Shown here: one piece after another, positions 1-9,845 of the stretch
Layout of the letters: every line of letters starts with the position of its first letter
Position numbering within the stretch: position 1 is the stretch's first letter
Assembly (NCBI RefSeq): GCF_014235845.1
Contig: NZ_JACJUQ010000001.1
Span: 124,001-188,000 of the forward strand
Direction: 5' to 3'
DNA: 64,000 bases
DNA from: Pontivivens nitratireducens
GTDB lineage: Bacteria; Pseudomonadota; Alphaproteobacteria; Rhodobacterales; Rhodobacteraceae
Position numbers and translations under genes: made by a program
Notes under the pieces: generated by a model
What the model was told of the DNA's origin: nothing
Databases searched by the model: none
Seen by the model: the letters and a program-made list of their open reading frames with translations, nothing else

Positions 1-1730
1 GCCCCGAAACCTTCGCCGATCTGATCGGGCAGGACGCCATGGTCCGCACGCTCAAGAACGCGTTCGAGGCGGACCGCATCGCCCATGCCTTTCTGATGAC
101 GGGCATTCGCGGTACGGGAAAGACGACCACCGCGCGGATCATCGCCAAGGGGCTGAACTGCATCGGGCCGGACGGGCAGGGTGGCCCCACGACCGAACCC
201 TGCGGTAAATGCGAACCGTGCATCGCCATCGCCGAGGGGCGCCATGTCGATGTGATGGAGATGGACGCCGCATCGCGCACCGGGGTCGGGGACATCCGGG
301 AGATCATCGATTCCGTGCGCTACCGCGCTGCTTCGGCCCGATACAAGGTCTATATCATCGATGAGGTGCACATGCTCAGCACCTCCGCCTTCAACGCGTT
401 GCTCAAGACGCTGGAGGAGCCGCCCGAGCATGTGAAGTTCATCTTTGCCACCACGGAAATCCGCAAGGTGCCTGTCACCGTGCTCAGTCGATGTCAGCGC
501 TTCGACCTGCGGCGGATGGAGCCAGAGCAGACCATGGCCTATCTCGCTCAGATCGCGGGCAAGGAAAACGCCGAAGTGGCAGAGGACGCGCTGGCCCTGA
601 TTACCCGGGCCGCCGAAGGGTCGATGCGCGACGCGCTGTCCTTGCTGGATCAGGCGATCGCCCACGGGGCGGGCCAGACCACCGCCGATCAGGTGCGCGC
701 GATGCTGGGGCTGGCAGACCGGGGCAGGGTGCTGGACCTGTTCGATACGATCATGCGGGGCGACGCGGCGGGCGCGCTGGCGGAACTGTCCTCGCAATAC
801 GCCGCTGGCGTCGATCCGCTGGCCGTCATGCGCGATCTGGCGGAGGTGACGCATTGGATCAGCGTGGTAAAGATCTCACCCGAGGCAGCCGAGGATCCAA
901 CCGTCACGCCGGACGAACGCTCGCGCGGCCTGGACATGGCGGAGAAGCTGCCGATGCGCGCGTTGTCACGCGCGTGGCAGATGCTGATCAAGGCGCTGGA
1001 GGAGGTCGCCGCCGCGCCCAACGCGATGATGGCCGCTGAAATGGCAATCATCCGCCTGACCCACGTGGCCGACCTGCCCAGCCCCGAGGATCTGGTGCGC
1101 AAGCTGCAAAATAGCGGCGCAACGGGCGGCGGCGTGGCGCAAACGACCTCCGCTGGCAATGGTGGTGGCGGCGGGGGCGGCAGCGGTGGCGGAATGACCG
1201 CGCGCGCGGCGCTGGGCGGCACCCCTGTCATGCGCTCCGTCTCGCAGACCGTGGCATTGGCGGAGGCGGAGGAAAACCCCCTCGCACGCTATGCGCAGTT
1301 CGAGGATGTCGTCGCCCTGATCCGCAAGCGGCGCGACATGCAGTTGCTGGTTCAGGTGGAACGCTACGTTCGCCTCGCCCGCTACAGCCCTGGCCGGATC
1401 GAGTTTCAGCCGACGGAGGATGCACCGCCGCAACTGGCCTCGGTTCTGCAACAACGTCTTCATGCGTGGACGGGCGTGCGCTGGGCCGTGACGCTGGTGT
1501 CCGAGGGCGGGGCCGAAACGCTGGCGGAAACCAACGCCGCCCTGGCCGATACGATGGAGGCGAAGGCCCGCGAGCACCCGTTGGTCCTGGCCGCGATGCA
1601 GGCTTTCCCACAGGCGCAATTCGTGCGCATCCACGTGCCGGAGCCTGAGGAGGACATCAACGAGACGGTCGTGCCGATCGATCCGGACGATGTCGATGAC
1701 GATTGGGCACCGGTCGATCCGTTCGACTGA
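1..1730 (+). CDS. dnaX: DNA polymerase III subunit gamma/tau, 5' end outside window
   Basis: Clamp-loader ATPase subunit of the replicative polymerase. The frame is open from the first bases (reading PETFADLIGQDAM), so the true start lies upstream of the window; the first in-window ATG at 39 is internal. Visible are a Walker A motif (GIRGTGKTT), the zinc-binding cysteines of the family (one before and a CxxCxxC group after a Gly/Pro-rich stretch), Walker B (IIDEVHML) and the SRC sensor motif (LSRCQRF). After the ATPase and domain III there is a Gly-rich linker near 1159-1194, then the tau-specific C-terminus ending in an acidic tail. I found no run of A that would support the E. coli-type frameshift that makes gamma. 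Identification is secure. Confidence 0.96.
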   Translation, partial: PETFADLIGQDAMVRTLKNAFEADRIAHAFLMTGIRGTGKTTTARIIAKGLNCIGPDGQGGPTTEPCGKCEPCIAIAEGRHVDVMEMDAASRTGVGDIREIIDSVRYRAASARYKVYIIDEVHMLSTSAFNALLKTLEEPPEHVKFIFATTEIRKVPVTVLSRCQRFDLRRMEPEQTMAYLAQIAGKENAEVAEDALALITRAAEGSMRDALSLLDQAIAHGAGQTTADQVRAMLGLADRGRVLDLFDTIMRGDAAGALAELSSQYAAGVDPLAVMRDLAEVTHWISVVKISPEAAEDPTVTPDERSRGLDMAEKLPMRALSRAWQMLIKALEEVAAAPNAMMAAEMAIIRLTHVADLPSPEDLVRKLQNSGATGGGVAQTTSAGNGGGGGGGSGGGMTARAALGGTPVMRSVSQTVALAEAEENPLARYAQFEDVVALIRKRRDMQLLVQVERYVRLARYSPGRIEFQPTEDAPPQLASVLQQRLHAWTGVRWAVTLVSEGGAETLAETNAALADTMEAKAREHPLVLAAMQAFPQAQFVRIHVPEPEEDINETVVPIDPDDVDDDWAPVDPFD

Positions 1731-1800
1731 ACCCGCCGCCGGTTGCGGTGCCCCGCATTGGTTGTTACATCGCAGCACGCAGCTTACCGAAAGTGTCGAA

Positions 1801-3579
1801 ATGGCCGAGACGACCGAGGGTCGCGCACGCGCGAAAACTCTATCCCCGATCCGGGGTCTGGCGCCGTTCCTCGCCCCCTATCGCGTCTGGATCATCGGCG
1901 CGGGACTGGCGCTGACGTTCACGGCCGCGCTGACGTTGATCCTGCCCCTCGCCGGGCGTCGGGTGATCGACAATTTCCTCGCCGAGGACCTGGGCCGGAT
2001 GGACGCCTATTTCGCGGCGGCTTTGGGCATCGCCGCGCTGCTGGCGGTCGGCACGGCGATCCGCTACATGCTGGTCACGATCATCGGGGAACGTGTCGTC
2101 GCGGACATTCGCAAGGCGGTCTATGATCGCGCCATCGGCATGTCGCCGGTCTATTACGAGCGTCTGATGACGGGCGAGGTGTTGAGCCGCCTGACCACCG
2201 ACACGACGCTGATCCTCTCCGTCATATCCTCCAGCGTTTCGGTGGCGCTGCGCAATGTGCTGACGCTGTCGGGGGGGCTGGTGATGATGCTCTTCACCTC
2301 GACCAAGCTGACGGTCGCGGTGCTGGTTCTGGTGCCGCTGGTGATCCTGCCCATCGTCCTGCTGGGGCGTCGCTTGCGCGGACTGGGGCGTGAAAATCAG
2401 GATCGGATCGCCGCCAGTTCGGCGCAGGCCAGCGAAACGCTGATGGCGGCGCAGACCATTCAGGCCTACACGCATGAGACAGCCAGCCGCACCGCGTTCG
2501 GACGGTTGACCGATGCCGCCCTCTCGTCCGCGCAGCGCCGGATCAAGGTGCGTGCGGCCATGACCGCCATCGTGATCTTCCTCGTCTTCGCGGGGGTTGT
2601 CGGCGTGCTGTGGCTGGGTGCGCGCGATGTGCGTGCGGATACCATGACGCCGGGCACGCTGTTCCAGTTTCTGATCTATGCCATTCTGGTGGCCGGCGCG
2701 GTGGGGGCCCTGTCCGAAATCTGGGGGGAGCTGATGCGCGCGGCAGGCGCGACGGAGCGTTTGATCGAATTGTTGCAGGCCGAGGATCCCGTGCGCGATC
2801 CGCAGAATCCTGCGCAGCTGCCTGCCCCCCGCGGCGCGGTGGCGTTGCGCGACGTCTCGTTCCACTATCCCGCCCGCCCGACGGTCGCCGCCCTGTCTGG
2901 GGTGACGCTGGACATCTCACCGGGTGAGACTGTCGCCATCGTCGGACCCTCCGGCGCGGGCAAGACCACGATCTTTCAACTGCTGCTGCGCTTCTACGAC
3001 CCCGATGCCGGAACGGTCGAGATGGACGGCGTGGACATCGCAACGCTGGATCGCACGCAGATGCGCAGCCGTTTCGCGCTGGTGCCGCAGGAACCGGTGA
3101 TCTTTGCCGATTCCGCGCGTGAGAACATCCGCTTCAGCCGCCCCGACGCCACGGATGCGGAGGTTGAGAGCGCGGCGCGCGCCGCCGCCGCCCACGACTT
3201 CCTGCTGGCCTTGCCCGACGGGTATGACACCTATGTCGGGGAACGGGGCGTCATGCTGTCGGGGGGGCAGAAGCAACGCATCGCCATCGCCCGCGCGATC
3301 CTGCGCGACGCACCGGTCCTGCTGCTGGATGAGGCGACCTCCTCACTCGATGCGCAAAGCGAACGCGCGGTGCAGCAGGCCGTGGATGAGCTGTCGCAGG
3401 GCCGGACCACGGTGGTGATCGCGCACCGACTGGCGACGGTGAAGAAGGCAGACCGGATCGTGGTGATGGAGGGCGGCCAGATCGCCGCCATCGGAACGCA
3501 CGATACGCTCATCGCGCAGGACGGCCTGTATGCACGACTGGCCCGCTTGCAGTTCACGGACGGACTGAACGACATCTGA
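1801..3579 (+). CDS. ABC exporter, fused permease and ATPase (ABCB/MsbA type)
   Basis: Half-transporter of about 592 residues that should work as a homodimer in the inner membrane, exporting a hydrophobic substrate such as a lipid. The N-terminal half has about six hydrophobic segments (ABC transmembrane type 1 fold). The C-terminal half has Walker A (GPSGAGKTT), the signature LSGGQ, Walker B (LLLDEATSSLD) and the H-loop (IAHRL). The frame extends back to 1690 inside dnaX, but I place the start at ATG 1801 (MAETTEG), where the normal domain begins; the ribosome binding site is weak, so this start is moderately certain. The substrate cannot be told from sequence. Confidence 0.9.
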   Translation: MAETTEGRARAKTLSPIRGLAPFLAPYRVWIIGAGLALTFTAALTLILPLAGRRVIDNFLAEDLGRMDAYFAAALGIAALLAVGTAIRYMLVTIIGERVVADIRKAVYDRAIGMSPVYYERLMTGEVLSRLTTDTTLILSVISSSVSVALRNVLTLSGGLVMMLFTSTKLTVAVLVLVPLVILPIVLLGRRLRGLGRENQDRIAASSAQASETLMAAQTIQAYTHETASRTAFGRLTDAALSSAQRRIKVRAAMTAIVIFLVFAGVVGVLWLGARDVRADTMTPGTLFQFLIYAILVAGAVGALSEIWGELMRAAGATERLIELLQAEDPVRDPQNPAQLPAPRGAVALRDVSFHYPARPTVAALSGVTLDISPGETVAIVGPSGAGKTTIFQLLLRFYDPDAGTVEMDGVDIATLDRTQMRSRFALVPQEPVIFADSARENIRFSRPDATDAEVESAARAAAAHDFLLALPDGYDTYVGERGVMLSGGQKQRIAIARAILRDAPVLLLDEATSSLDAQSERAVQQAVDELSQGRTTVVIAHRLATVKKADRIVVMEGGQIAAIGTHDTLIAQDGLYARLARLQFTDGLNDI

Positions 3580-3791
3580 CCCGGAATCGGTCCCGCTGCG
3601 TGGCCTTGCGAACTTCCGCGCAAAACGCATTCCCGGTAGGGCCGCCTCACGGAAAGGGGCACCTGCCGCGAGGGATGTGCGCTTTTGACGCGGCGTCTGG
3701 CTTGTGTCACCGTAATTGCTGAGCATTCTGCATCGCAGCAACGATGACCGCAGACAATGCGGCACGTACAATAAGTGGAGGGATACGGACC

Positions 3792-5687
3792 ATGACGAAC
3801 ATGTCGACTCTTGCCGACAAGATTGCGATCGAACAGGCAATGCCGATCGAGAAGCGCTGGACGGCCAGGACGGTCTACGAACAGCTGGCGCAGACCGCGC
3901 AGACCCACGGCAACCGCCCAGCCACGACATTTCAGATCAAGTCCGGTCCCAAGGACAAGGCGGAAACCCACACCTGGGCGCAGCTACTGGGCAAGGTTAC
4001 TCAGGCCGCGAACCTGTTTCGCAGTCTGGGGGTGGGTGACGACGATGTCGTGGCCTATCTGCTGCCCAATGCGAACGAGGCCGTCATCACCTTGCTGGCC
4101 GGGGCCACGGCGGGGATCGTGAACCCGATCAATCCCCTGATGGAGCCGGAGAAGATCGCCTCCATCCTGCGTGACACCAATGCGAAGGTTCTGGTCACGC
4201 TGGCACCGATGCCCAAATCCGACGTCGCCGAACTGGCCGCGCTGGCCTGCGCCGAGGCACCCAACGTCGAGACCATCCTCGAAGTCGATCTGACCCGCTA
4301 CCTGTCACCGCCCGTCTCGTGGATCGCCAAGCTCATCCGGCCCAAGGCGGTGCGCGGGCACGACGCGAATGTCCTGAACTTCAACGCCGAAATCGCGAAG
4401 ATGAATGCAAAGGCGCTGGATTTCGCGGAACCGCAGAACGACAAGATTGCCGCCTATTTCCACACCGGCGGCACCACCGGAATGCCCAAGATCGCGCAGC
4501 ACCGTCATTCCGGCATGATCTACAACGGCTGGGTCTCGACCGAGATTCTGTTCTCGGAAAAGGACGTCCTGCTGGCACCGCTGCCGCTGTTCCACGTCTT
4601 CGCCGCCTATCCCATCCTGATGACGGCGGTGGTGTCGGGCGCGCACATGGTGATGCCGACCCCGCAGGGCTATCGCGGTGACGGCGTGTTCGACAATTTC
4701 TGGAAACTGGTGGAGCGGTACAAGGCGACCTTCATGGTGATGGTTCCGACCGCCGCCGGTGCCCTGATGCAGCGCAAGGTCGATGCCGATGTCTCCAGCC
4801 TGAAATATGCGTTGTGCGGGTCCGCACCGCTGCCGGTCGAGTTGTTCCGACGCTTCGAGGAGGCCACGAACGTGCGGATCCTCGAAGGATACGGCATGAC
4901 CGAGGCGACCTGCCTGATCTCATGCAATCCAGCCACGGGGGAGCGCAAGATCGGCTCCGTCGGACTTCCGTTTCCCTATACGGACGCGAAGATCCTGCAC
5001 TGCGACGATAAGGGCGAGATCATCAAGGAATGCGGAACGGACGAGGTTGGCGAAATCTGTATCTCCAATCCGGGCGTCGTCGTCGGGGCCACCTACACGG
5101 ACAGCTCGATGAATGTCGGGCTGTTTGCCGGCGATTTCCTGCGCACCGGTGATCTGGGCCGGATCGATTCGGATGGCTTCGTCTTCATCACCGGCCGGGC
5201 GAAGGACCTGATCATCCGGGGCGGTCACAACATCGACCCCGCAACCATCGAGGAAGCCCTGTCGGGTCACAGGGAGGTCGCCTTCGTGGGCGCAATCGGT
5301 CAGCCCGACGCCCATTCCGGCGAATTGCCCGCCGCTTATGTGGAGCTTGTGGCGGGTGCGACAGTCACCGAGTCCGCGCTGATGGCCTATGCCGAGGAAC
5401 ATATCGGGGAGCGGGCCGCGATTCCGAAACACCTCGAAATCATGGCCGAACTGCCGAAAACCGCTGTGGGCAAGATCTTCAAGCCCGATCTGCGCGCGTC
5501 CGCCATCACCCGCGTGTTTGACAAGGCCCTGCGCGATGCCGGTGTCGAGGCGCATGTCACCCGCGTGTTCGAGGATAAGAAACGTGGTCTGGTGGCCGAA
5601 CTGGTGGCAGACAATGCCTCCGTCACGGATGACGGCGTAAGGCAGGCACTGGGCAACTATTCGCGCCCGTGGCAATGGGCGGAATGA
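3792..5687 (+). CDS. Acyl-CoA synthetase (AMP-forming, long-chain fatty acid-CoA ligase-like)
   Basis: Activates a carboxylic acid to its CoA thioester through an acyl-adenylate. About 631 residues, the usual size. Motifs of the ANL superfamily are intact: the P-loop-like HTGGTTGMPK, the core YGMTEAT, FLRTGDLGRID, GRAKDLIIRGGHNI at the hinge, and the C-terminal catalytic lysine in KTAVGKIFKPD. The start at ATG 3792 follows a GGAGG about 10 bases upstream; ATG 3801 is a possible alternative. The gene stands alone, with 212 bases of non-coding DNA before it and a hairpin after it. Substrate chain length is not predictable from the sequence. Confidence 0.92.
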   Translation: MTNMSTLADKIAIEQAMPIEKRWTARTVYEQLAQTAQTHGNRPATTFQIKSGPKDKAETHTWAQLLGKVTQAANLFRSLGVGDDDVVAYLLPNANEAVITLLAGATAGIVNPINPLMEPEKIASILRDTNAKVLVTLAPMPKSDVAELAALACAEAPNVETILEVDLTRYLSPPVSWIAKLIRPKAVRGHDANVLNFNAEIAKMNAKALDFAEPQNDKIAAYFHTGGTTGMPKIAQHRHSGMIYNGWVSTEILFSEKDVLLAPLPLFHVFAAYPILMTAVVSGAHMVMPTPQGYRGDGVFDNFWKLVERYKATFMVMVPTAAGALMQRKVDADVSSLKYALCGSAPLPVELFRRFEEATNVRILEGYGMTEATCLISCNPATGERKIGSVGLPFPYTDAKILHCDDKGEIIKECGTDEVGEICISNPGVVVGATYTDSSMNVGLFAGDFLRTGDLGRIDSDGFVFITGRAKDLIIRGGHNIDPATIEEALSGHREVAFVGAIGQPDAHSGELPAAYVELVAGATVTESALMAYAEEHIGERAAIPKHLEIMAELPKTAVGKIFKPDLRASAITRVFDKALRDAGVEAHVTRVFEDKKRGLVAELVADNASVTDDGVRQALGNYSRPWQWAE

Positions 5688-5743
5688 TCCGGGCCTGACC
5701 TGTCCGGGCCTGAACTATCCGGGGCCTGATCTATCGGGGGCAG
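5688..5743 (+). repeat. Degenerate tandem repeat of about 15-16 bases, three to four units
   Basis: Directly after the acyl-CoA synthetase stop codon the units TCCGGGCCTGACCTG, TCCGGGCCTGAACTA and TCCGGGGCCTGATCTA follow each other, and a fourth partial unit runs into the hairpin at 5735-5758. The array is enclosed by an imperfect inverted repeat: GAATGATCCGGG near 5682-5693 faces CCCGGAATCATTC near 5755-5767. I know no named element with this structure. Confidence 0.7.
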
Positions 5744-5758
5744 TCATGGCTGCCCCCG
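5735..5758 (+). terminator. GC-rich hairpin, possible terminator of the acyl-CoA synthetase gene
   Basis: CGGGGGCAG (5735-5743) pairs perfectly with CTGCCCCCG (5750-5758) across a 6-base loop, 47 bases after the stop codon. There is no T-run after it, so it is not a classical intrinsic terminator; it may stop transcription together with Rho or protect the 3' end of the mRNA. Confidence 0.45.
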
Positions 5759-5910
5759 GAATCATTCGCCCTTGCGACACCGTTCGCCCTGTCCCACAGG
5801 CGGATCACCTAAACGCCTCGCCTGCCGATCGAGGGGCCCCCGAACATCAGGGGTCCGCAATCGCAACGGAGCATCAGATCGCGCGGATCGTATTTCACAT
5901 CTGAGAAAAA

Positions 5911-5985
5911 TGGTGCTGCCGGTGAGATTTGAACTCACGACCTCTCCATTACCAATGGAGTGCTCTACCCCTGAGCCACGGCAGC
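5911..5985 (-). tRNA. tRNA-Thr (anticodon GGT)
   Basis: Read on the reverse strand, the sequence begins GCTGCCG and ends CGGCAGC-A-CCA, giving a 7-base-pair acceptor stem with an encoded CCA. The anticodon arm CTCCA-TTGGTAA-TGGAG places GGT at 5951-5953, and the T-arm carries GTTCAAATC. A run of five T follows the CCA on the reverse strand, which could end the transcript. Confidence 0.96.
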
Positions 5986-6055
5986 GTTGGCGCGTCTTTT
6001 ATCCGATTCACCCCGGTGCGCAACCCCAATCTGGACCAATCCGCAGAACGTCACT

Positions 6056-6244
6056 ATGTCACAGGTCATGAGCAGCAAGGATACCCGATCGGAAGAGACC
6101 AAACGCGCCGATGCCGCCCGTGCGGAACGGCTGGCTGAGCAATTGCGCGCGAACCTGCGCCGACGCAAGTCGCAGAGCCGGGCGCGCAAGGCGGCGGACG
6201 TCGACCCCCCCCGATCCGACAATCCCGCCCCCAAACAGGACTGA
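6056..6244 (+). CDS. Small basic protein upstream of murA, function unknown
   Basis: About 62 residues, very rich in Arg, Ala and Glu, with a central helix-forming stretch ([17 protein letters not shown]) and a Pro-rich tail. I recall small proteins of this kind directly before murA in related Rhodobacterales, but no function is known to me. The stop lies 13 bases before the murA start, so the two genes are probably cotranscribed. ATG 6056 and ATG 6068 are both possible starts; neither has a strong ribosome binding site. The repeated Arg-Ala-Glu composition suggests one charged helix. Confidence 0.7.
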   Translation: MSQVMSSKDTRSEETKRADAARAERLAEQLRANLRRRKSQSRARKAADVDPPRSDNPAPKQD

Positions 6245-6257
6245 GAGAGGCCGACAT

Positions 6258-7523
6258 ATGGACAAGATCATCGTGCGGGGGGGCAATCGCCTGAACGGTC
6301 GTATTCCGATAGCGGGTGCGAAGAACGCCTGTCTGACCCTGATGCCGGCGGCCCTGCTGTCGGCGGAGCCGTTGACGCTGACCAATGCGCCGCGCCTCAG
6401 CGACATTCGCACCATGACGGAACTGCTGCAATCGCTGGGCTGCGAGGTGGCGAGCCTTCAGGACGGTCAGGTTCTGGCGCTGGGGTGCAAGCAGATCACG
6501 AACCACACCGCCGATTATGACATCGTGCGAAAGATGCGGGCCTCGATCCTGGTGCTCGGGCCTATGCTGGCGCGTGACGGTCATGCGGTCGTGTCGCTGC
6601 CCGGCGGCTGTGCCATCGGTGCGCGGCCCGTGGATCTGCACCTCAAGGTGCTGGAGGCGATGGGGGCGCAGATCGACCTGCGCGACGGATATGTCCATGC
6701 CACCGCGCCCGACGGCCTGAAGGGTGCGGAGTTCACCTTCCCCGTTGTGTCCGTCGGTGCGACGGAGAACGCCCTGATGGCCGCGACCCTGGCCCAGGGG
6801 ACGACCGTCCTGCACAACGCCGCGCGGGAGCCGGAGATCGTGGACCTCGCCCGCTGTCTGATCGCCATGGGCGCGCGGATCACGGGTGAGGATACCGGCA
6901 CCATCACCATCGAGGGCGTTGAGAAGCTGCACGGCGCCACCCACCGCGTCGTCACGGATCGGATCGAACTGGGAACCTACATGCTGGCCCCGGTGATGAC
7001 CGGCGGTTCGGTCGAGCTGCTGGGCGGATCGCGTGTATTGGTCGGAAGCTTCGCCGACAAGCTGGAGGAAGCGGGCGTCACCATCGAGGAAACCCCCGAA
7101 GGCTTGCGCGTGACGCGGGAGGATACTCCGCTCAAGCCGCTGCACGTCGTGACGGAGCCGTATCCCGGATTCCCCACCGATCTTCAGGCGCAGATGATGG
7201 CGATGCTGATGCTGGCAGATGGCGAAAGCGTGCTGGAGGAGCGGATCTTTGAAAACCGCTTCATGCACGCCCCCGAATTGCAGCGCATGGGCGCGAATAT
7301 CGTCGTGCGCGGCGGCACGGCACATGTGCATGGCGGTGAAACGTTGAAGGGTGCGAAGGTCATGGCCACCGATCTGCGGGCATCGGTTTCTCTGATCCTC
7401 GCGGGATTGGCCGCGAAGGGTGAAACCGCGATCAGCCGGGTCTATCACCTCGACCGCGGATATGAAAACGTCGTCGAGAAGCTGTCCGCATGTGGTGCCG
7501 ATATCGAACGGGTGACGGAATGA
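6258..7523 (+). CDS. murA: UDP-N-acetylglucosamine 1-carboxyvinyltransferase
   Basis: First committed enzyme of peptidoglycan synthesis: transfers enolpyruvate from phosphoenolpyruvate to UDP-GlcNAc in the cytoplasm. At 421 residues it has the family length. The N-terminal IAGAKNA motif and the catalytic loop [14 protein letters not shown] are present, with the catalytic cysteine at about residue 118, so the enzyme should be fosfomycin-sensitive in principle. The start at ATG 6258 is preceded by GAGAGAGG. Its stop codon overlaps the next start (ATGA). Confidence 0.97.
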   Translation: MDKIIVRGGNRLNGRIPIAGAKNACLTLMPAALLSAEPLTLTNAPRLSDIRTMTELLQSLGCEVASLQDGQVLALGCKQITNHTADYDIVRKMRASILVLGPMLARDGHAVVSLPGGCAIGARPVDLHLKVLEAMGAQIDLRDGYVHATAPDGLKGAEFTFPVVSVGATENALMAATLAQGTTVLHNAAREPEIVDLARCLIAMGARITGEDTGTITIEGVEKLHGATHRVVTDRIELGTYMLAPVMTGGSVELLGGSRVLVGSFADKLEEAGVTIEETPEGLRVTREDTPLKPLHVVTEPYPGFPTDLQAQMMAMLMLADGESVLEERIFENRFMHAPELQRMGANIVVRGGTAHVHGGETLKGAKVMATDLRASVSLILAGLAAKGETAISRVYHLDRGYENVVEKLSACGADIERVTE

Positions 7524-7996
7524 ACGGAGAAGATGCAAGTTTCGCGGACGGGCAGGAAAGCCCCCTGCGGTTGATGGCGGCGGATGCCGACGATCTGCGC
7601 GTGATGTCGGCGTTGTGTCAGGACGCAGTTGCGCAAACGGCGGAGACGTCGTGGAATGTCAGTCGTCGGGAATTTGCCCTGCTATTGAACCGGTTCCGTT
7701 GGGAATATCACGTCGGTCGCCCCGGCCAACCGGCCGAACGCGTGCAATCGACGCTGGTGATCAACGATGTGAAGCGGGTGCGCGCGAACGGCGTCGACCC
7801 TAAGGACCGCGATCTGGTCCTGTCGCTGCTGGAGCTGGAATTTGCGCCGACGCAGGACGGGCAGGGCGTCCTGACGCTCGTCCTCGCCGGGGATGGTGAG
7901 ATCGCGCTGGATGTCGAAAGCCTCAACCTGACGCTGACCGACGTGACCCGCCCGTATCTGGCCCCCTCACGCAAGGCGCCCGATCACAAGCTATAA
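7520..7996 (+). CDS. DUF2948 family protein
   Basis: Protein of 158 residues containing [21 protein letters not shown] and LLNRFRWE, which I recognise as the DUF2948 family of alphaproteobacteria. Its role is unknown. Its ATG at 7520 overlaps the murA stop by four bases, so it is translationally coupled to murA. It sits between murA and hisD, the usual place in this lineage, which suggests a housekeeping role, but nothing in the sequence shows a catalytic site. Confidence 0.88.
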   Translation: MNGEDASFADGQESPLRLMAADADDLRVMSALCQDAVAQTAETSWNVSRREFALLLNRFRWEYHVGRPGQPAERVQSTLVINDVKRVRANGVDPKDRDLVLSLLELEFAPTQDGQGVLTLVLAGDGEIALDVESLNLTLTDVTRPYLAPSRKAPDHKL

Positions 7997-8082
7997 GGCT
8001 TCGGCATATCGCGCGCCAATTTGCCGGGTTGAGAAGCGACCCTCCGGCGGCTAAGCCAGACATGCAACAAGACGAGCGACCC

Positions 8083-9384
8083 ATGCCCCAGTTCCTATCC
8101 ACCACCGATCCCGATTTCGAAACGAATTTCAGGGCGCTTCTGGGAATGAAGCGTGAGGCGGATGAGGACGTGGACAAGGCCGTCGCCGCGATTATCGCCG
8201 ACGTCCGCGCGCGCGGCGATCAGGCCCTGATCGACTACACCGCCCGTTATGATCGCCTGACGTTGACGCCTGAAACGCTGGTCTTTTCCGTGGAGGAGAT
8301 CGACGCGGCCATCGCCACCGTACCGCCGCAGGAACGCTCCGCGCTGGAATTGGCCGCCGCCCGCATCCGCGCCTATCACGAACGGCAGCGCCCCGAGAAT
8401 GCGCTGTGGACTGATGAGGCCGGTGCGCAGTTGGGGTGGCGCTGGACCGCCGTGTCCGCAGCGGGGCTTTATGTTCCCGGCGGACTGGCCTCCTACCCCT
8501 CGTCGGTGCTGATGAACGCCATCCCGGCGCAGGTCGCGGGGGTGGAGCGGTTGTGCATCTGCGCGCCGACACCGGACGGGGTTGCGAACCCTCTGGTTCT
8601 GCTCGCCGCGCGGTTGGCGGGGGTGGATACGATCTATCGCCTCGGCGGGGCGCAGGCCATTGCGGCGATGGCTTACGGGACGGACAGTGTGCAGCCGGTG
8701 GACAAGATCACCGGACCGGGCAATGCCTTCGTCGCTGCGGCCAAGCGGCGGGTGTTCGGGCAGGTCGGGATCGACATGATCGCGGGCCCATCGGAAATCC
8801 TGGTTATCGCTGACGCGGACAACGACCCGGACTGGATCGCCGTCGATCTGTTGAGCCAGGCCGAGCATGACGAGAGCGCGCAGTCGATCGTGATCACGAC
8901 GGATCGCGCGTTTGGCGAAGCGGTCGCAAAGGCTGTGGACAAGCGCCTCGAAACGCTGGAACGCCGCAAGATTGCCGGCAAGAGCTGGGCGGATTTCGGT
9001 GCGGTCATCACCGTGCGCAATATGGAGGAAGCTGTCGCGCTGTCCGACCGCATCGCGCCGGAGCATCTGGAGATCGCCTGTGCCGATGCTCAGGATATCG
9101 CGGACACGATCCGCCACGCGGGCGCGATCTTTATCGGCGCATGGACGCCGGAGGCGATCGGGGATTACGTCGGCGGGCCGAACCACGTGTTGCCCACGGC
9201 ACGATCCGCACGGTTTTCGTCCGGGCTGTCCGTCCTCGATTTCATGAAGCGCACGACCCTCGCCCGTATGACGCCCGACGCTCTGGCAGCGATCGGGCCT
9301 GCGGCGGAAACCCTCGCCATCTCCGAAGGGCTGGAGGCGCATGGCCTGTCTGTCCGCGCCCGTCTGGAAAGGCTGAACACATGA
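8083..9384 (+). CDS. hisD: Histidinol dehydrogenase
   Basis: Catalyses the last two steps of histidine synthesis, oxidising L-histidinol to histidine with two NAD and a zinc ion. 433 residues, the family length. Diagnostic stretches are GPGNAFVAAAKR, IDMIAGPSEIL, SQAEHDESAQS (zinc ligands Gln and His), PEHLEI, and GPNHVLPT followed by SGLSVLDFMKRT. The frame is open to 8029, but ATG 8083 (MPQFLST) gives the normal N-terminus. The stop overlaps the following start (ATGA). Confidence 0.97.
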   Translation: MPQFLSTTDPDFETNFRALLGMKREADEDVDKAVAAIIADVRARGDQALIDYTARYDRLTLTPETLVFSVEEIDAAIATVPPQERSALELAAARIRAYHERQRPENALWTDEAGAQLGWRWTAVSAAGLYVPGGLASYPSSVLMNAIPAQVAGVERLCICAPTPDGVANPLVLLAARLAGVDTIYRLGGAQAIAAMAYGTDSVQPVDKITGPGNAFVAAAKRRVFGQVGIDMIAGPSEILVIADADNDPDWIAVDLLSQAEHDESAQSIVITTDRAFGEAVAKAVDKRLETLERRKIAGKSWADFGAVITVRNMEEAVALSDRIAPEHLEIACADAQDIADTIRHAGAIFIGAWTPEAIGDYVGGPNHVLPTARSARFSSGLSVLDFMKRTTLARMTPDALAAIGPAAETLAISEGLEAHGLSVRARLERLNT

Positions 9385-9845
9385 GCCGTCTCACAAAAAT
9401 CGAGTTGGACGATACGGGTCTGCCGCCCCCGACGGCTGAAATCGAGCAGGAACGCAAGGTCGCGCTGTTCGATCTGCTTGAGGAAAATTCCTTCGCGCCC
9501 ACCGGCGCGCCGGACGGACCGTTTCACCTGTACCTGTCCATTCAGGATCGGCGCCTCGTATTCGATATCCGCGATCAGGACGATGCGGCGGTCGGGGCGT
9601 TTCACCTGTCCCTCAGCCCGTTCCGGCAGGTCATCAAGGATTATTTCCAAATCTGCGAAGCCTATTTCGAGGCGGTCAAACGACTGCCCCCCGCCCAGAT
9701 CGAGGCGATCGACATGGGCCGCCGCGGGATCCACGACGAGGGCAGCCGCATCCTGGCAGAGCGGTTGGAGGGCAAGGTTCAGACCGATCACGCGACGGCG
9801 CGTCGTCTGTTCACGCTGATCTGCGTTCTGCATTTCAAGGGGTGA
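9381..9845 (+). CDS. UPF0262 family protein
   Basis: Protein of 154 residues. The opening RLTKIELDD, the centre FHLYLSIQDRRLVFDIRD and MGRRGIHDEGS match the UPF0262 family, conserved next to hisD in alphaproteobacteria. No function is assigned. It overlaps the hisD stop by four bases and its own stop codon overlaps the following gene, so it is a middle gene of a coupled operon. Confidence 0.9.
   Translation: MSRLTKIELDDTGLPPPTAEIEQERKVALFDLLEENSFAPTGAPDGPFHLYLSIQDRRLVFDIRDQDDAAVGAFHLSLSPFRQVIKDYFQICEAYFEAVKRLPPAQIEAIDMGRRGIHDEGSRILAERLEGKVQTDHATARRLFTLICVLHFKG

Noticed and set aside
1100-1200. Programmed frameshift in dnaX to make gamma
   Set aside because: I looked for an A-run of the AAAAAAG type near the end of the ATPase part; only a Gly-coding G/C-rich stretch is present.
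1690-1800. Upstream extension of the ABC exporter into the end of dnaX
   Set aside because: The extra 37 residues have no similarity to exporters and overlap dnaX; ATG 1801 gives the normal protein start.
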